Assembly (NCBI RefSeq): GCF_014218355.1
Contig: NZ_AP023368.1
Coordinates: 4,093,501 to 4,157,500 of the forward strand
Direction: 5' to 3'
Source: Anaerocolumna chitinilytica
Lineage (GTDB): Bacteria; Bacillota; Clostridia; Lachnospirales; Lachnospiraceae
DNA: 64,000 bases
A model generated the notes under the pieces. That model did no database searches and was not told the origin of the DNA. It saw only the letters and a program-made list of their open reading frames with translations. Each line of letters begins with the position of its first letter. The first letter of the stretch is position 1. Of this stretch, positions 35,430 to 44,987 are shown piece after piece. Both the position numbers and the translations under genes were made by a program.

Positions 35430-35960
35430 TTACAGCATGACAATTGTTAAGAAAATCCCTCCAAGAATTCCTAGAGTATTATACATATAGGTTTTTTCTT
35501 TAACATTTTTTGAAAGCTCCTTTATCTCCTCTTCAATCTGAGTCAAATATAAATCAATGGTATTCAATTGCATTTCCTTATCCAGGTATCCCATATTCTC
35601 ACCGAATTGAACCAGATTAAGAAGATCTTTCTTGCTAAGAGAAGTGTTTTCCAATCCTTTACCTATGGATTCACTCCAGATTGCAGCAAACGATACTCCC
35701 CCAAGTTCATTTAACTTATCTGCAACCATTTGCAGAAACTTCCTATACTTACCATCATGCCTTACCGTAAGGGCTTGTACTGCTTCCGGCAGCGGTGTAT
35801 TGGCATAGCGTATATCCCCTCTTAACAGATTCAATATTCTCCTCAGCTCCTTTAAATCTTGAATCCTTCCTTTTAACTCACCGCTAAAGTACATCCCCAT
35901 TCCTGCTGAGGAGATAAGTATCAATATACAGCCTAACATTTTGATGAAGGTGATGATCAT
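35430..35960 (-). CDS. spoIIIAB: Stage III sporulation protein AB
   Basis: SpoIIIAB is a membrane protein of 176 residues resembling type II secretion platform (GspF-like) helices. An N-terminal helix (IKMLGCILILISSAGMGMYF) and a C-terminal helix (YNTLGILGGIFLTIVML) enclose a helical soluble region with LRRILNLLRGDIRYANTPL and SIGKGLENTSLSKKDLLN. Its ATG overlaps the spoIIIAA stop by 4 nt. Confidence 0.96.
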   Translation of the reverse strand: MIITFIKMLGCILILISSAGMGMYFSGELKGRIQDLKELRRILNLLRGDIRYANTPLPEAVQALTVRHDGKYRKFLQMVADKLNELGGVSFAAIWSESIGKGLENTSLSKKDLLNLVQFGENMGYLDKEMQLNTIDLYLTQIEEEIKELSKNVKEKTYMYNTLGILGGIFLTIVML

Positions 35961-36922
35961 AAGCCTCCTCCTGTTTTTGAATAAATTTCAATACCATCTC
36001 TGTCATAAACCTCTTCCAGATGTCCCACGCTTCCTTTATTGCTTAAAAGAATATACCTCTCAAACAGTCTGTCTTCTATTAATTTTCTTAAAAGCGGTTT
36101 GCCCTTGACATCTTGCAGAGAATTGCCATGAACTGTCGCAATAAGTTTACATCCGCAGTTTATTACATATTCAATTGCTTCAATATCCTCTTTCGAACCA
36201 ACTTCATCAACTGCAATTACTCTGGGCGACATAGCACGGATTAACATCAGCATTCCCTTGGCTTTCGGGCAGCAATCCAATACATCAGTACGGATACCAA
36301 GGTCATTCTGAGGAACACCCATATAACAAGCTCCTATTTCAGATCTTTCGTCCACTACACCTACCGTAAGTCCGCCTCTGTCTTTTTCACCATCGGATAT
36401 CTGTCTGATAATATCCCTCAAAAGTGTGGTTTTACCGCAGCAGGGCGGTGAGATAATGAGGGTATGCAGACAGTTCCCATTTTCCATAATAAGGGGAATT
36501 ACTTTATTGGCACATCCTTTAATCTGATGGGACAAGCGAATATTGATAAAGGAGATATGTTTAATACTTTTTAAACGATTTTCCTCCAATACTGTCTTTC
36601 CGGCAATTCCCACCCGGTGCCCCCCGGTTATGGTAAGAAAGCCTTGCTTTAATTCCTCTTCAAATGCATACAAGGAGTAATTACTTATATACTCCATAGT
36701 CTCTTTTAATTCATTTTTGGTTAAAAGGTAACTGTCCTCCCCGCATCTTGATAATTCAGATTGCTCTGTAAGAAAATATTCCTTATTATCATAGACAATC
36801 AACAAAGGAGCGTTCACCCGTAACCTGATCTCCTGCAAAAGCTCATAATCCAACTCAGCCTTTGCCAGTATATTCCTAAGCTTAATGGAAAATATCTTAA
36901 GAAGTTCCTCTTTCTTATTCAT
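35957..36922 (-). CDS. spoIIIAA: Stage III sporulation protein AA, ATPase
   Basis: SpoIIIAA is the cytosolic AAA-type ATPase thought to power assembly of, or transport through, the SpoIIIA channel, and is related to secretion ATPases. The 321-residue protein has a Walker A motif SPPCCGKTTLLRD, in which Cys replaces the usual central Gly, and a Walker B region VIAVDEVGSKEDIEAIEYV. The N-terminal domain includes ELLQEIRLRVNAPLLI and FLTITGGHRVGIAGK. The ATG at 36922 has GGAGG 6 nt upstream. In-frame coding-like sequence continues about 33 codons further without a usable start. It is the first gene of the complete operon AA-AB-AC-AD-AE-AF-AG-AH. Confidence 0.95.
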   Translation of the reverse strand: MNKKEELLKIFSIKLRNILAKAELDYELLQEIRLRVNAPLLIVYDNKEYFLTEQSELSRCGEDSYLLTKNELKETMEYISNYSLYAFEEELKQGFLTITGGHRVGIAGKTVLEENRLKSIKHISFINIRLSHQIKGCANKVIPLIMENGNCLHTLIISPPCCGKTTLLRDIIRQISDGEKDRGGLTVGVVDERSEIGACYMGVPQNDLGIRTDVLDCCPKAKGMLMLIRAMSPRVIAVDEVGSKEDIEAIEYVINCGCKLIATVHGNSLQDVKGKPLLRKLIEDRLFERYILLSNKGSVGHLEEVYDRDGIEIYSKTGGGL

Positions 36923-37039
36923 TGCAGACCTCCATATATGTACCCATGCCAAAGCCTGTGCACACTCAATCAAAAGTGGAAAATTCCTTCCGACGGATTC
37001 AAACGGTAACTTCCGGTACTCGTCCTCCTCCTTTAAAAC

Positions 37040-37068
37040 AATATATGTACCCTTGAAAAATTTATGAC
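37040..37068 (-). promoter_or_regulatory. Candidate sigma-E promoter of the spoIIIA operon
   Basis: The minus strand reads GTCATAAA, 13 nt, CATATATT. These resemble the sigma-E -35 and -10 (CATACA-T) elements at the right spacing, about 120 nt before spoIIIAA. The spoIIIA operon is sigma-E dependent in Bacillus. Confidence 0.5.
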
Positions 37069-37300
37069 CTCATATTTTAACTTGCAAAATAGAATTTATT
37101 ATATTATCCTTGGTATAGCCTTATAGGAAGATTCGGGTGGCAAAGGTACGTAATTTATACCTGTCAGAAAAAGGCTGCGTTGATTTTAAAGCGCATTTCC
37201 TGATTAAAATGTTGTTATCACCGGAAGATTATATGCTTCCTTACAAATAAAATATTCTAAAAATCTAAGAAAGATTTACTAGAAAGGGCAGGTATTTATT

Positions 37301-38083
37301 ATGGAGTATGGATTAATCGGAGAAAAATTAGGACATAGCTTTTCCAAGCCAATTCACGAAAAGCTGATTCATTATCATGATATTAAGAATTACAGCTATG
37401 AGATAAGACCTGTCGCAAAGGATGAATTTGCAGATTTCATGGTAAAGAAGGATTTTAAAGCAATTAATGTTACAATACCTTATAAGAGTGATGTAATTCC
37501 TTATTTGTTTGAAATTGATGAGCATGCCAAACAAATCGGTGCAGTTAATACCATTGTTAACCGCAATGGACAGTTATATGGTTACAATACAGATTTTTTT
37601 GGATTTCTATATACGCTGGAACATCATCAAATGGAGGTGAAAGGGAAAAAAGTCTTTATAATTGGTAACGGCGGTTCCTCGAAGGCTGTGTCTGCGGCCC
37701 TCTCCCATTTGGAAGCTTCAGAAATACTCCATGTAAAGTACAGAGAGGATAATGGCTGTATTACTTATGAAGATGCTTTGAAAAATCACCTGGATGTAGC
37801 ATATATAATTAATACAAGCCCTGTGGGAATGTTTCCGAATACCGAAAACTCTCCTATGGATCTTGCCCCTTACACCAACTTAAAAGGGGTTGTAGATATT
37901 ATCTACAACCCCCTAAAAACGAAGCTGTTGCTGCAGGCAGAAAGCCTTGGCCTTCCTGCCGTAAATGGTCTGGAAATGTTAATTGCTCAGGCAAAAAGGG
38001 CAGTGGAAATATTTTTAGATACTGCTATTAATGATGAAGCTATTGAAGATATTTATATGCAAATGATGAAAGAATTTACCTGA
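37301..38083 (+). CDS. aroE: Shikimate dehydrogenase
   Basis: AroE reduces 3-dehydroshikimate with NADPH in the shikimate pathway. The 260-residue protein has the substrate site IGEKLGHSFSKPIHEKL, the catalytic Lys and Asn region NVTIPYKSDVIPYL and GAVNTIVNRNGQLYGYNTDF, and the dinucleotide motif IIGNGGSSKAVSAAL. The C-terminal NGLEMLIAQAKRAVEIF is also typical. The ATG follows GAAAGGGCAGGTATTTATT, a rather distant ribosome site. It is monocistronic on the plus strand, opposite to spoIIIAA, and its 3' end meets a family 1 hairpin repeat 28 nt past the stop. Confidence 0.95.
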   Translation: MEYGLIGEKLGHSFSKPIHEKLIHYHDIKNYSYEIRPVAKDEFADFMVKKDFKAINVTIPYKSDVIPYLFEIDEHAKQIGAVNTIVNRNGQLYGYNTDFFGFLYTLEHHQMEVKGKKVFIIGNGGSSKAVSAALSHLEASEILHVKYREDNGCITYEDALKNHLDVAYIINTSPVGMFPNTENSPMDLAPYTNLKGVVDIIYNPLKTKLLLQAESLGLPAVNGLEMLIAQAKRAVEIFLDTAINDEAIEDIYMQMMKEFT

Positions 38084-38111
38084 TTTGAATGGCAAAATAC
38101 GGGTTTTTTAC

Positions 38112-38199
38112 AATGGGACGGAAAATTACGCAAAGCAGAAAGACTCATGCGCTGGTTCCAAGGCGCATTCGTTCTTTCTGCTTTGCGTAATTTTCCTGT
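38112..38199. repeat. Covarying 88-bp hairpin repeat (family 1), copy B
   Basis: This 88-bp element aligns without gaps to 31161-31248. The stem pairs AAAATTACGCAAAGCAGAAAGA with TTCTTTCTGCTTTGCGTAATTTT-type sequence without the mismatch of copy A. Unpaired blocks (CTC, TGGTTCCAAG, TTCGT) are identical in both copies. It lies 28 nt past the aroE stop, in the same orientation relative to the preceding gene as copy A. Confidence 0.75.
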
Positions 38200-38297
38200 G
38201 CATATGGTGAAACAGGTCGGTTGCTGGATTAATTTATATGTATATATATTAGGCTATAAAAGAGCCTGAAACTTCCACATATTTTTGTTGAATAGGT

Positions 38298-38651
38298 TTA
38301 GATTCTCATGCTTATGTAAAAGACGTACAAAATGATGATTGATAGTATCAATCTGACAATATGGTGCTGCCAGTGTGGTTTGCCGTATTTTTTATAACCA
38401 TTTACAAGCGCACCTATATGTATGAAAACTAAACCAGTTAGAAGAACAAAGATATAGTTCGTAAATTGCTCTAGTAATAAGGGGAGGATGCTAAAGAACT
38501 GCAATACACTTCCGATAAGGATAAAGAGGTTTCCTGTGTCTATCTTCTTGTCCTTTTCCTTCGGATTTTCACCAATGGCTTTTACGGATGATACCAATAA
38601 TAGAATACTGTATAAACATATAAAAATTATATAAACAATTTTAAGAATCAT
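38298..38651 (-). CDS. Small membrane protein, unknown function
   Basis: A 117-residue protein with four predicted hydrophobic segments (IVYIIFICLYSILLLVSSV, LFILIGSVLQFFSILPLLL, YIFVLLTGLVFIHIGALV, LILSIIILYVFYISM). A charged cytosolic loop GENPKEKDKKID lies between the first two, and the His-rich GKPHWQHHIVR comes before the last. No family recognised. It is monocistronic and converges on aroE. The ATG has a weak AGGTAGGTC-type ribosome site. Confidence 0.65.
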   Translation of the reverse strand: MILKIVYIIFICLYSILLLVSSVKAIGENPKEKDKKIDTGNLFILIGSVLQFFSILPLLLEQFTNYIFVLLTGLVFIHIGALVNGYKKYGKPHWQHHIVRLILSIIILYVFYISMRI

Positions 38652-38850
38652 GCAGACCTACCTCATTATTTTTTTAAAATTTTTATAACCTTCCTTATTT
38701 AATCAGTATATGTACTAAGCCTTATTACTATTTTTTAGTCTAATTGATGATTTTACAAATGTCAACATTTTTTCTAAATTTTGTATAATTATTAATTTTT
38801 ATATAATAGCATTCATAATTTTACTTCTGTTTTTTATTAAATACTAAAAA

Positions 38851-38900
38851 GAATGCTTTATGGTCCGCAAGATATTCTTAGAAACCATAAAGCATCCTTT
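38851..38900 (-). terminator. Terminator of the metallo-beta-lactamase-fold gene
   Basis: GATGCTTTATGGT and ACCATAAAGCATTC form a long stem, followed on the minus strand by TTTTTAGTATTT. It begins directly at the stop codon of the 38901-40505 gene. The 38652-38850 stretch holds only AT-rich DNA. Confidence 0.85.
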
Positions 38901-40505
38901 TTATTTCCACTTTTCAATTAAGGAATTCAACATATCATTTAACTTGGCCAGATCTTTTGCCGGTCTCTTTTCACTTTGACGTATAAGAGCTGATAGCTTG
39001 TTAGCGGTGTCCAGAAGACGTATATAAACAGAAGAAGTAGCTTTCTTCTCTTCTCTTTCTTCACCCTTCTTCACACGAATACCTTGATTTTTCTCAAGCC
39101 AGATACCTTCCTTTAGATCATAGCAATCACCGCTAAAGGGAGTGAAACTCTCAAGTCCATATTCATTTTTCAGCTCAGCAGCAAAGGATTCACAGCTTTC
39201 TTCATCACCATGGGTTACAAATACTACTTCCGGTTTCTTCTTATAGGAATTAATCCATTTTAAAAGTCCGGTCTTGTCAGCATGGCCGCTGGTACCATTC
39301 ATTCTTCTGATTTCAGCCTTAACCTGTATGGTTTCGCCAAAGAGCTTCACATGATCCGCTCCATCTATAATAATCTTACCTAGTGTTCCCTCTGATTGAT
39401 GTCCCACAAACAGAACAGTACTTTCACTTCGCCATAAATTATGCTTTAAGTGGTGTCTAATTCTGCCTGCATCACACATACCGCTGGCGGATATAATAAC
39501 CTTTACATCCTTATCAAAGTTGATGGCTTTAGACTCCTCTGAAGTAACAGCCGTTATAAGTCCCGGGAACTGTATCGGATTTATTCCCTTCTCCACCAAT
39601 TCCATTGCCTGTGCATCATAGTAACCCTGTACGTTTTCCGTAAATATTTCCGTCGCTTCATTTGCCAGAGGGCTATCCACATATACTTTAAAATTATTGT
39701 GGCCTTTGATGCGGTTCTCCATCTTAATCTGACGAATGAAATATAAAAGCACCTGCGTTCTTCCCACCGCAAAGGCAGGAATCACAACATTTCCTCCTCT
39801 GTCAAAGGTTGTCTGCAGTATGTCAGTCAGTTCTGTAATATAATCCGGAGCCGCTCCATGATCTCTGGTACCATAGGTAGATTCCATAACCACATAATCT
39901 GCTTCTTCAATATACTGGGGGTCGTTAATTAAAGGCTGATTGATATTTCCGATATCTCCGGAGAATACGATTTTCTTCGTTACACCATCTTCCGTAATCC
40001 ATACTTCAATACTGGCAGAGCCCAGTAAATGACCGCTATCCACAAAACGGAATTCAATACCGTTAAAAAGGCTCACCTTTTCTCCATAACTGTGAGAAAT
40101 AAATCTGTCCAAGGTTCCCTTGACATCCTCAGCCACATACAGAGGTTCAACCGGCGGTTCTCCTTTCCTGATACCCTTACGATTCTTCCACTCAGCTTCA
40201 AACAATTGAATATGGGCACTGTCTTGAAGCATTATCTCACACAAGTCTTTTGTTGCCTGTGTGGAATGTATATTACCGCTAAAACCTTCTTTATAGAGCA
40301 GTGGAAGCCTTCCTGCATGATCCATATGGGCATGGGTCAGTAAGACCGCATCAATCTCTCTGTCCGATATCGGTATAGGCTTATTGATAAATATATCCCG
40401 GCCCTGTTCTAATCCGCAGTCAATCAATATATTCTTTCCGCAGGCTTCTAGTAAATAACAACTGCCGGTTACTTCATGGGCAGCTCCAATAAATATTAAT
40501 TTCAT
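38901..40505 (-). CDS. Metallo-beta-lactamase/beta-CASP family ribonuclease-like protein
   Basis: A 534-residue enzyme of the beta-CASP branch of the metallo-beta-lactamase fold, related to CPSF73-type RNA nucleases. The two-zinc motif is in LLTHAHMDHAGRLPLL, with further metal ligands in FVDSGHLLGSASIEVW and VVFSGDIGN. The beta-CASP insert includes VIPAFAVGRTQVLLY, VIISASGMCDAGRI and TSGHADKTGLLKWI. After the usual C-terminus (VFVTHGDEESCESFA) about 60 charged residues form an extra tail. Likely role is RNA processing, though the substrate is unknown. The ATG at 40505 has AGGAGGTTGCTT upstream; an upstream TTG frame extension was rejected. Confidence 0.9.
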   Translation of the reverse strand: MKLIFIGAAHEVTGSCYLLEACGKNILIDCGLEQGRDIFINKPIPISDREIDAVLLTHAHMDHAGRLPLLYKEGFSGNIHSTQATKDLCEIMLQDSAHIQLFEAEWKNRKGIRKGEPPVEPLYVAEDVKGTLDRFISHSYGEKVSLFNGIEFRFVDSGHLLGSASIEVWITEDGVTKKIVFSGDIGNINQPLINDPQYIEEADYVVMESTYGTRDHGAAPDYITELTDILQTTFDRGGNVVIPAFAVGRTQVLLYFIRQIKMENRIKGHNNFKVYVDSPLANEATEIFTENVQGYYDAQAMELVEKGINPIQFPGLITAVTSEESKAINFDKDVKVIISASGMCDAGRIRHHLKHNLWRSESTVLFVGHQSEGTLGKIIIDGADHVKLFGETIQVKAEIRRMNGTSGHADKTGLLKWINSYKKKPEVVFVTHGDEESCESFAAELKNEYGLESFTPFSGDCYDLKEGIWLEKNQGIRVKKGEEREEKKATSSVYIRLLDTANKLSALIRQSEKRPAKDLAKLNDMLNSLIEKWK

Positions 40506-40615
40506 AAGCAACCTCCTGTTCTCTATCATTCCCTATAGATGATACTTCATACATGATGCGTTTGTTTGATATGAGATTTTATACTTTCAGTTTATTTGCA
40601 ACACCTAACACACTA

Positions 40616-40680
40616 GCAGTTTCGTGCCGAGGATTTCCCAGGCATAGAATTGTGCAGGAAATTGTATTATATTTTCCAGC
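40616..40680. repeat. Structured double-hairpin repeat (family 2), copy 2
   Basis: The first hairpin pairs CAGTTTCGTGCC with GGCATAGAATTG, including G-U pairs and one mismatch, around the loop GAGGATTTCCCA. The second pairs GCAGGAAA with a TTTTCC-A-GC arm. Compared with 26986-27053, two stem pairs are fully swapped and four change only between Watson-Crick and wobble. It ends immediately at the stop codon of the degV-type gene. Confidence 0.6.
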
Positions 40681-41553
40681 TTACCTACCAGTACCAAAAA
40701 AGAATAATGCTATCGTTCCGGGCCCTGAATGGGTGCCAACCACCGGACCGATATAATTAATAATCACATCCTTTACCGGATATTTTGCTTTTATTAATTC
40801 TGCAAGATACTCTGCATCTTCTTTTGCATCGCCGTGACCTATGAAGATAACCTGTTCTTCCGGAGCTGTGACAGAAGCTTCCATATGACTAAAAAGTGCC
40901 TGGATTGATTTTTTTCTACCTCTTACCTTTTCCATTGGAATCAGGCGTCCTTCCTCATCAACATGCAGAACCGGTTTAATGTTAAGTGCTGTACCGATTC
41001 CTGCGCTAAGTGCGCTGACTCTTCCGCCTCTTTTAAGATGAAACAAGTCATCCACTGTAAACCAATGACAGATATTTAGTATGTTTTTTTCCAGCCAATT
41101 CTTTAATTCCTCTATGGTATACCCTTCCTGTTTTAGCTGGGCAGCTGTATAAACACAAAGTCCTTCTCCCACAGATGCACATTTGGAATCAAAACATATG
41201 ATTTTTGCCTCCGGATATTTTTCTTCCAAATCTTCTTTTGCAATCAATGAGGAATTATAGGTTCCACTAAGGGCAGAGGAAAATGCAATGTATAAGATAT
41301 CTTTGCCTTCTTTTATAATCGGTTCAAATACTGATAAGAAAGTGTCTGTATTAATAAGCGAAGTTACTGACTTACTTCCTTGCTTAAGTTTTTCATAAAA
41401 CTCATGGGAAGCCAATTCCCTGGCGTCCGGATAATGAATATACGCTTTTCCTTCAACCTCAAACCCCATCGGTATAGAGATGATTCCAAGTCTTTCTATC
41501 ATCTCCTGTGTCAGATCCGCTGTACCGTCCGTTATGATACAAAAATCCCTCAT
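40681..41553 (-). CDS. DegV family fatty-acid-binding protein
   Basis: A 290-residue DegV-family protein; members bind long-chain fatty acids and include FakB, the fatty-acid carrier for the FakA kinase. The N-terminus CIITDGTADLTQEMIERLG and GFEVEGKAYIHYPD are typical, as are SGTYNSSLIAKEDL, WFTVDDLFHLKRGGRVS and the C-terminal GPVVGTHSGPGTIALFFFG, whose HSGPG contacts the fatty acid. Several DegV paralogues are usual in clostridia, so a FakB role is only possible. Family 2 repeat copy 2 abuts the stop codon. Confidence 0.93.
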   Translation of the reverse strand: MRDFCIITDGTADLTQEMIERLGIISIPMGFEVEGKAYIHYPDARELASHEFYEKLKQGSKSVTSLINTDTFLSVFEPIIKEGKDILYIAFSSALSGTYNSSLIAKEDLEEKYPEAKIICFDSKCASVGEGLCVYTAAQLKQEGYTIEELKNWLEKNILNICHWFTVDDLFHLKRGGRVSALSAGIGTALNIKPVLHVDEEGRLIPMEKVRGRKKSIQALFSHMEASVTAPEEQVIFIGHGDAKEDAEYLAELIKAKYPVKDVIINYIGPVVGTHSGPGTIALFFFGTGR

Positions 41554-41704
41554 TTATAATCCCAAGTATCAGAGTAATGCCTTGATACTGCCAATTCCCG
41601 GCATCCTTTCTCTCTTAAATTTATCAATCACTAATACAGTTATATTTTAACACTTTTAACAAATCAATACAAGACAGGCATGATAGGTGAAAGCCTAGCA
41701 TAGA

Positions 41705-41757
41705 AAAAAACCACTCAAACGCTACAGGGTTTTCCCCTATAATTTTTGAGTGGTTTA
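41705..41757 (-). terminator. Terminator of the leu operon
   Basis: CCACTCAAA pairs with TTTGAGTGG around a loop with its own AGGGG/CCCCT pairing, followed on the minus strand by TTTTTTTC. It lies just past the leuD stop. Confidence 0.9.
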
Positions 41758-41766
41758 AAAGAAGAA

Positions 41767-42249
41767 CTAACTGTTTATATAGTTTATAAGACCTTCAGCC
41801 TTAATAATTCTCTGCATAAATTCCGGAAAGGGCTGTCCTTTAAAGGTTTTCCCTTTTGTCACATCGTATATAATACCGCTGTCAAAATCAATCTTAACAT
41901 CGTCTCCAGCTTCTATTTCATCGGCTGCTTCCTTACATTCAATAATTGGGAGTCCTATGTTAATGGAGTTTCGGTAGAAGATCCTAGCAAAACTTTCTGC
42001 TATAACACAGCTGATTCCGGATGCTTTAATAGCAATAGGCGCATGCTCTCTGGAGGAGCCGCAGCCAAAGTTCTTATTAGCAACAATGATATCACCCTTT
42101 TTTACTCTATTTACAAATGCCGGGTCAATATCTTCCATACATTTTTCCGCCAGTTCCTTGGGATTGGTGGTATTAAGGTATCTGGCAGGTATTATTACGT
42201 CTGTATCCACATTGTCACCATATTTATGCACTGTTCCGTGTGCTTTCAT
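41767..42249 (-). CDS. leuD: 3-isopropylmalate dehydratase small subunit
   Basis: LeuD with LeuC isomerises 2-isopropylmalate to 3-isopropylmalate in leucine biosynthesis. The 160-residue protein has the family's [19 protein letters not shown] and [18 protein letters not shown] motifs, the latter forming part of the substrate site. It follows leuC by about 100 nt and is the last gene of the leuB-leuC-leuD run. Confidence 0.97.
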   Translation of the reverse strand: MKAHGTVHKYGDNVDTDVIIPARYLNTTNPKELAEKCMEDIDPAFVNRVKKGDIIVANKNFGCGSSREHAPIAIKASGISCVIAESFARIFYRNSINIGLPIIECKEAADEIEAGDDVKIDFDSGIIYDVTKGKTFKGQPFPEFMQRIIKAEGLINYINS

Positions 42250-42353
42250 TTCTGACTCCTTTTCCGGGGAATATTAGTATTTCCATCCTCATTTATTTTA
42301 TCTTCCATATATTTATCATCCATATATTTTCAACATTAAATATCTATCCTTAA

Positions 42354-43619
42354 TTATAAACCCAGTTCTTCCGGTCCGGATATTCTGCCTGTTACGGCAC
42401 TGGCTGCTGCAACAGCAGGGCTGGCTAAATAGATTTCGGATTCCACATGCCCCATTCTTCCTACAAAGTTACGGTTAGTGGTTGCCACTGCCCTCTCACC
42501 CTGTGCTAAAATCCCCATATGTCCGCCAAGACAAGGCCCGCAGGTTGGAGTACTGACTGCTGCTCCTGCTTTTATAAAGATTGAAAGAAGCCCTTCCTCC
42601 ATTGCCTTAAGATAGATATCCTGGGTGGCCGGAAATATAATGACTCTCATACCTTTCTTTACTTTTCTCCCATCTAATACTTTAGCTGCCGCCCGTAAAT
42701 CTTCAAGTCTGCCGTTGGTACATGACCCGATGATTACCTGCTGAATCTCAATATCACCAACCTCATCAATTGTTTTGGTGTTCTCGGGCAGATGAGGGAA
42801 AGCTACTGTCGGCCGAATCTTAGATAAGTCAATATTATAAGTTTTTTCATATTCCGCATCCACATCTGCTTCATAAATCTTATATTCCTTTGAAGAATGT
42901 CCCTTCATATAATCAATTGTCTTATTATCCACCGGAAATATTCCGTTCTTGGCGCCAGCTTCAATCGCCATATTCGCCATAGTAAAACGGTCATCCATGG
43001 ACAGATTCTTTATTCCGTCCCCTGTAAATTCCATCGATTTGTAAAGTGCACCATCAACTCCTATTAAGCCGATAATGTGAAGGATAATATCTTTTCCGCT
43101 CACCCATCTGTCAGGACATCCTGTCAGTTCAAACTTAAGTGCAGAGGGCACTTTAAACCATGCTTTACCGGTTACCATTCCGGCTGCCATATCGGTACTT
43201 CCGACACCTGTTGAAAAGGCACCTAAAGCACCATATGTACAGGTGTGGGAATCTGCGCCTATCACTACATCTCCGGCTACCACAAGACCTTTCTCCGGCA
43301 GCAGCGCATGTTCTATTCCCATTTCTCCGATTTCAAAATAATTGGTGATTTCGTATTCTTTTGCAAACTCACGCAGACACTTACAGTTCTGAGCTGATTT
43401 AATATCCTTATTGGGGGTAAAATGATCAGGTATTAACGCTATCTTATCTTTGTCAAATACCTGTTTTTTCTCTATTTTTGTCATCTCCTGTATCGCAACA
43501 GGAGCAGTAATGTCATTGCCTAACACCATATCCAAATCAGCTTCTATCAGCTGTCCGGCTACTACATTGCGAAGTCCTGCATGAGCGGCCAGAATCTTTT
43601 GAGTCATAGTCATTCCCAT
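42354..43619 (-). CDS. leuC: 3-isopropylmalate dehydratase large subunit
   Basis: LeuC is the aconitase-like [4Fe-4S] subunit of isopropylmalate isomerase. The 421-residue protein has the cluster ligands in [14 protein letters not shown] and [14 protein letters not shown], and the substrate region [20 protein letters not shown]. Its length matches the short clade that includes archaeal and clostridial enzymes rather than the 465-residue E. coli type. ATG 43619 was chosen from several near ATG codons because GGAG lies 6 nt upstream. Confidence 0.97.
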   Translation of the reverse strand: MGMTMTQKILAAHAGLRNVVAGQLIEADLDMVLGNDITAPVAIQEMTKIEKKQVFDKDKIALIPDHFTPNKDIKSAQNCKCLREFAKEYEITNYFEIGEMGIEHALLPEKGLVVAGDVVIGADSHTCTYGALGAFSTGVGSTDMAAGMVTGKAWFKVPSALKFELTGCPDRWVSGKDIILHIIGLIGVDGALYKSMEFTGDGIKNLSMDDRFTMANMAIEAGAKNGIFPVDNKTIDYMKGHSSKEYKIYEADVDAEYEKTYNIDLSKIRPTVAFPHLPENTKTIDEVGDIEIQQVIIGSCTNGRLEDLRAAAKVLDGRKVKKGMRVIIFPATQDIYLKAMEEGLLSIFIKAGAAVSTPTCGPCLGGHMGILAQGERAVATTNRNFVGRMGHVESEIYLASPAVAAASAVTGRISGPEELGL

Positions 43620-43760
43620 ATTAATCTCCATTCCGCTGACGTCTCTTAATTCTCATGCCAGCACAAATTTTTAGAAAGGCTGATTCCTGTTTTCCCAAGC
43701 ACTTGTCTGAAATGTGCTTTACAATATTCATACCAGCAATCTTACCTTTACCAAACCTAT

Positions 43761-43790
43761 GTGTGAATTATGCTTTGTAATAATTCACAC
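43761..43790 (-). other. Hairpin over the leuB stop codon
   Basis: A perfect 10-bp inverted repeat GTGTGAATTA/TAATTCACAC with a 10-nt loop overlaps the leuB stop codon. There is no T-tract, so it is probably an mRNA stability or processing element in the 165-nt leuB-leuC gap. A second, weaker hairpin (AAGCAC/GTGCTT) lies about 65 nt further downstream. Confidence 0.45.
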
Positions 43791-44873
43791 TATCTCCTCT
43801 GCTATCAAATCACCCATCTTATCTGTGCCAACCAGTATATTCCCCGGTGACATAATGTCGATGGTTCGGTATCCCTTACCCAGTACCTTACTTACAGCTT
43901 CCTCTATCAGAAGGGCTTCCGGTTCCAAATCAAAGGAATATCTAAGCATCATAGCGGCAGATAGGATTGTCGCCATGGGATTTGCTTTGTTCTCTCCGGC
44001 TATATCCGGCGCTGAGCCATGGCTTGGTTCATACAGTCCAAGTTTTGTTTTACCAAGGCTGGCAGAGGGCAGCATTCCGATAGAACCGGTTATCATGCTT
44101 GCCTCATCGGATAAGATGTCTCCAAACATATTCTCCGTGAGAATTACATCAAATTGCCCCGGATCCTTTACCAGCTGCATTGCGCAATTGTCAACCAGCA
44201 TATCGCTAAGTTCCACATCGGGATACTCCTCTGCCACTTCCTTAACGACCTGCCTCCACAGTCTGGAAGAGTCAATTACATTCGCTTTATCTACACTGCA
44301 GAGTTTCTTCCTTCTTTTTCTGGCGATTTCAAAACCGGTTTTTGCAATTCTCCTTATTTCTTCTTCGTCATAGGTCAAGGTATCATAAGCTTTCCGAATT
44401 CCATTCTCGACCACCGTTTTCCGGTCTCCAAAATAAAGCCCTCCTGTCAGTTCCCTGACCACAATCATATCAAAACCTTCTCCAATTACCTCTTCCTTTA
44501 AAGGGCAAGCTTTCTTTAAATCGTCAAATAATAGTGCCGGTCTTAAGTTAGCAAATAGCTCCAAGCCTTTTCGAATCTTTAACAGCCCGGCTTCGGGTCT
44601 TAATTCCGGTGGGAGACTATACCACTTGGAGACACCTACATTACCGCCCACAGCTCCAAGCAGTACTGCATCGCTTTTCTTTGCCGTCTCCAGAGTCTCT
44701 TCCGTCAAAGGAACTCCATGAACATCGATAGAAGCACCTCCCATCAGAAGTTCTGTGTAGCGGAAGTTATGTCCGCAAACCTTTCCCACTTTATCCAGTA
44801 CCTTCCTTGCTTCTTTGATAATTTCCGGTCCGATTCCATCCCCTGGAATAACTGCAACACTATATTCTGCCAA
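43785..44873 (-). CDS. leuB: 3-isopropylmalate dehydrogenase
   Basis: LeuB oxidatively decarboxylates 3-isopropylmalate with NAD in leucine synthesis. The 362-residue protein begins [20 protein letters not shown] and carries [16 protein letters not shown], the metal-site [16 protein letters not shown] and [19 protein letters not shown]. The start is TTG, with AGGA 7 nt upstream. It is the first gene of the leuB-leuC-leuD run and is divergent from a LysR-type regulator gene. No leuA lies in the window. Confidence 0.96.
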   Translation of the reverse strand: MAEYSVAVIPGDGIGPEIIKEARKVLDKVGKVCGHNFRYTELLMGGASIDVHGVPLTEETLETAKKSDAVLLGAVGGNVGVSKWYSLPPELRPEAGLLKIRKGLELFANLRPALLFDDLKKACPLKEEVIGEGFDMIVVRELTGGLYFGDRKTVVENGIRKAYDTLTYDEEEIRRIAKTGFEIARKRRKKLCSVDKANVIDSSRLWRQVVKEVAEEYPDVELSDMLVDNCAMQLVKDPGQFDVILTENMFGDILSDEASMITGSIGMLPSASLGKTKLGLYEPSHGSAPDIAGENKANPMATILSAAMMLRYSFDLEPEALLIEEAVSKVLGKGYRTIDIMSPGNILVGTDKMGDLIAEEIV

Positions 44874-44929
44874 CTTACTTTCCTGCCTTTCTTACTTTTA
44901 CTGGTATTTTATCACAAGCTTTGATATAA

Positions 44930-44958
44930 TTGAAATACATAATACGAATAATTATTAT
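44930..44958 (+). promoter_or_regulatory. Candidate sigma-A promoter of the LysR gene
   Basis: TTGAAA, a 17-nt spacer and TATTAT lie 30 nt before the LysR start codon, in the 114-nt divergent gap shared with leuB. The overlapping AATAATTATT palindrome may be part of an operator. Confidence 0.5.
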
Positions 44959-44987
44959 AACTATAGAATATATCAAGGAGCAGAATC

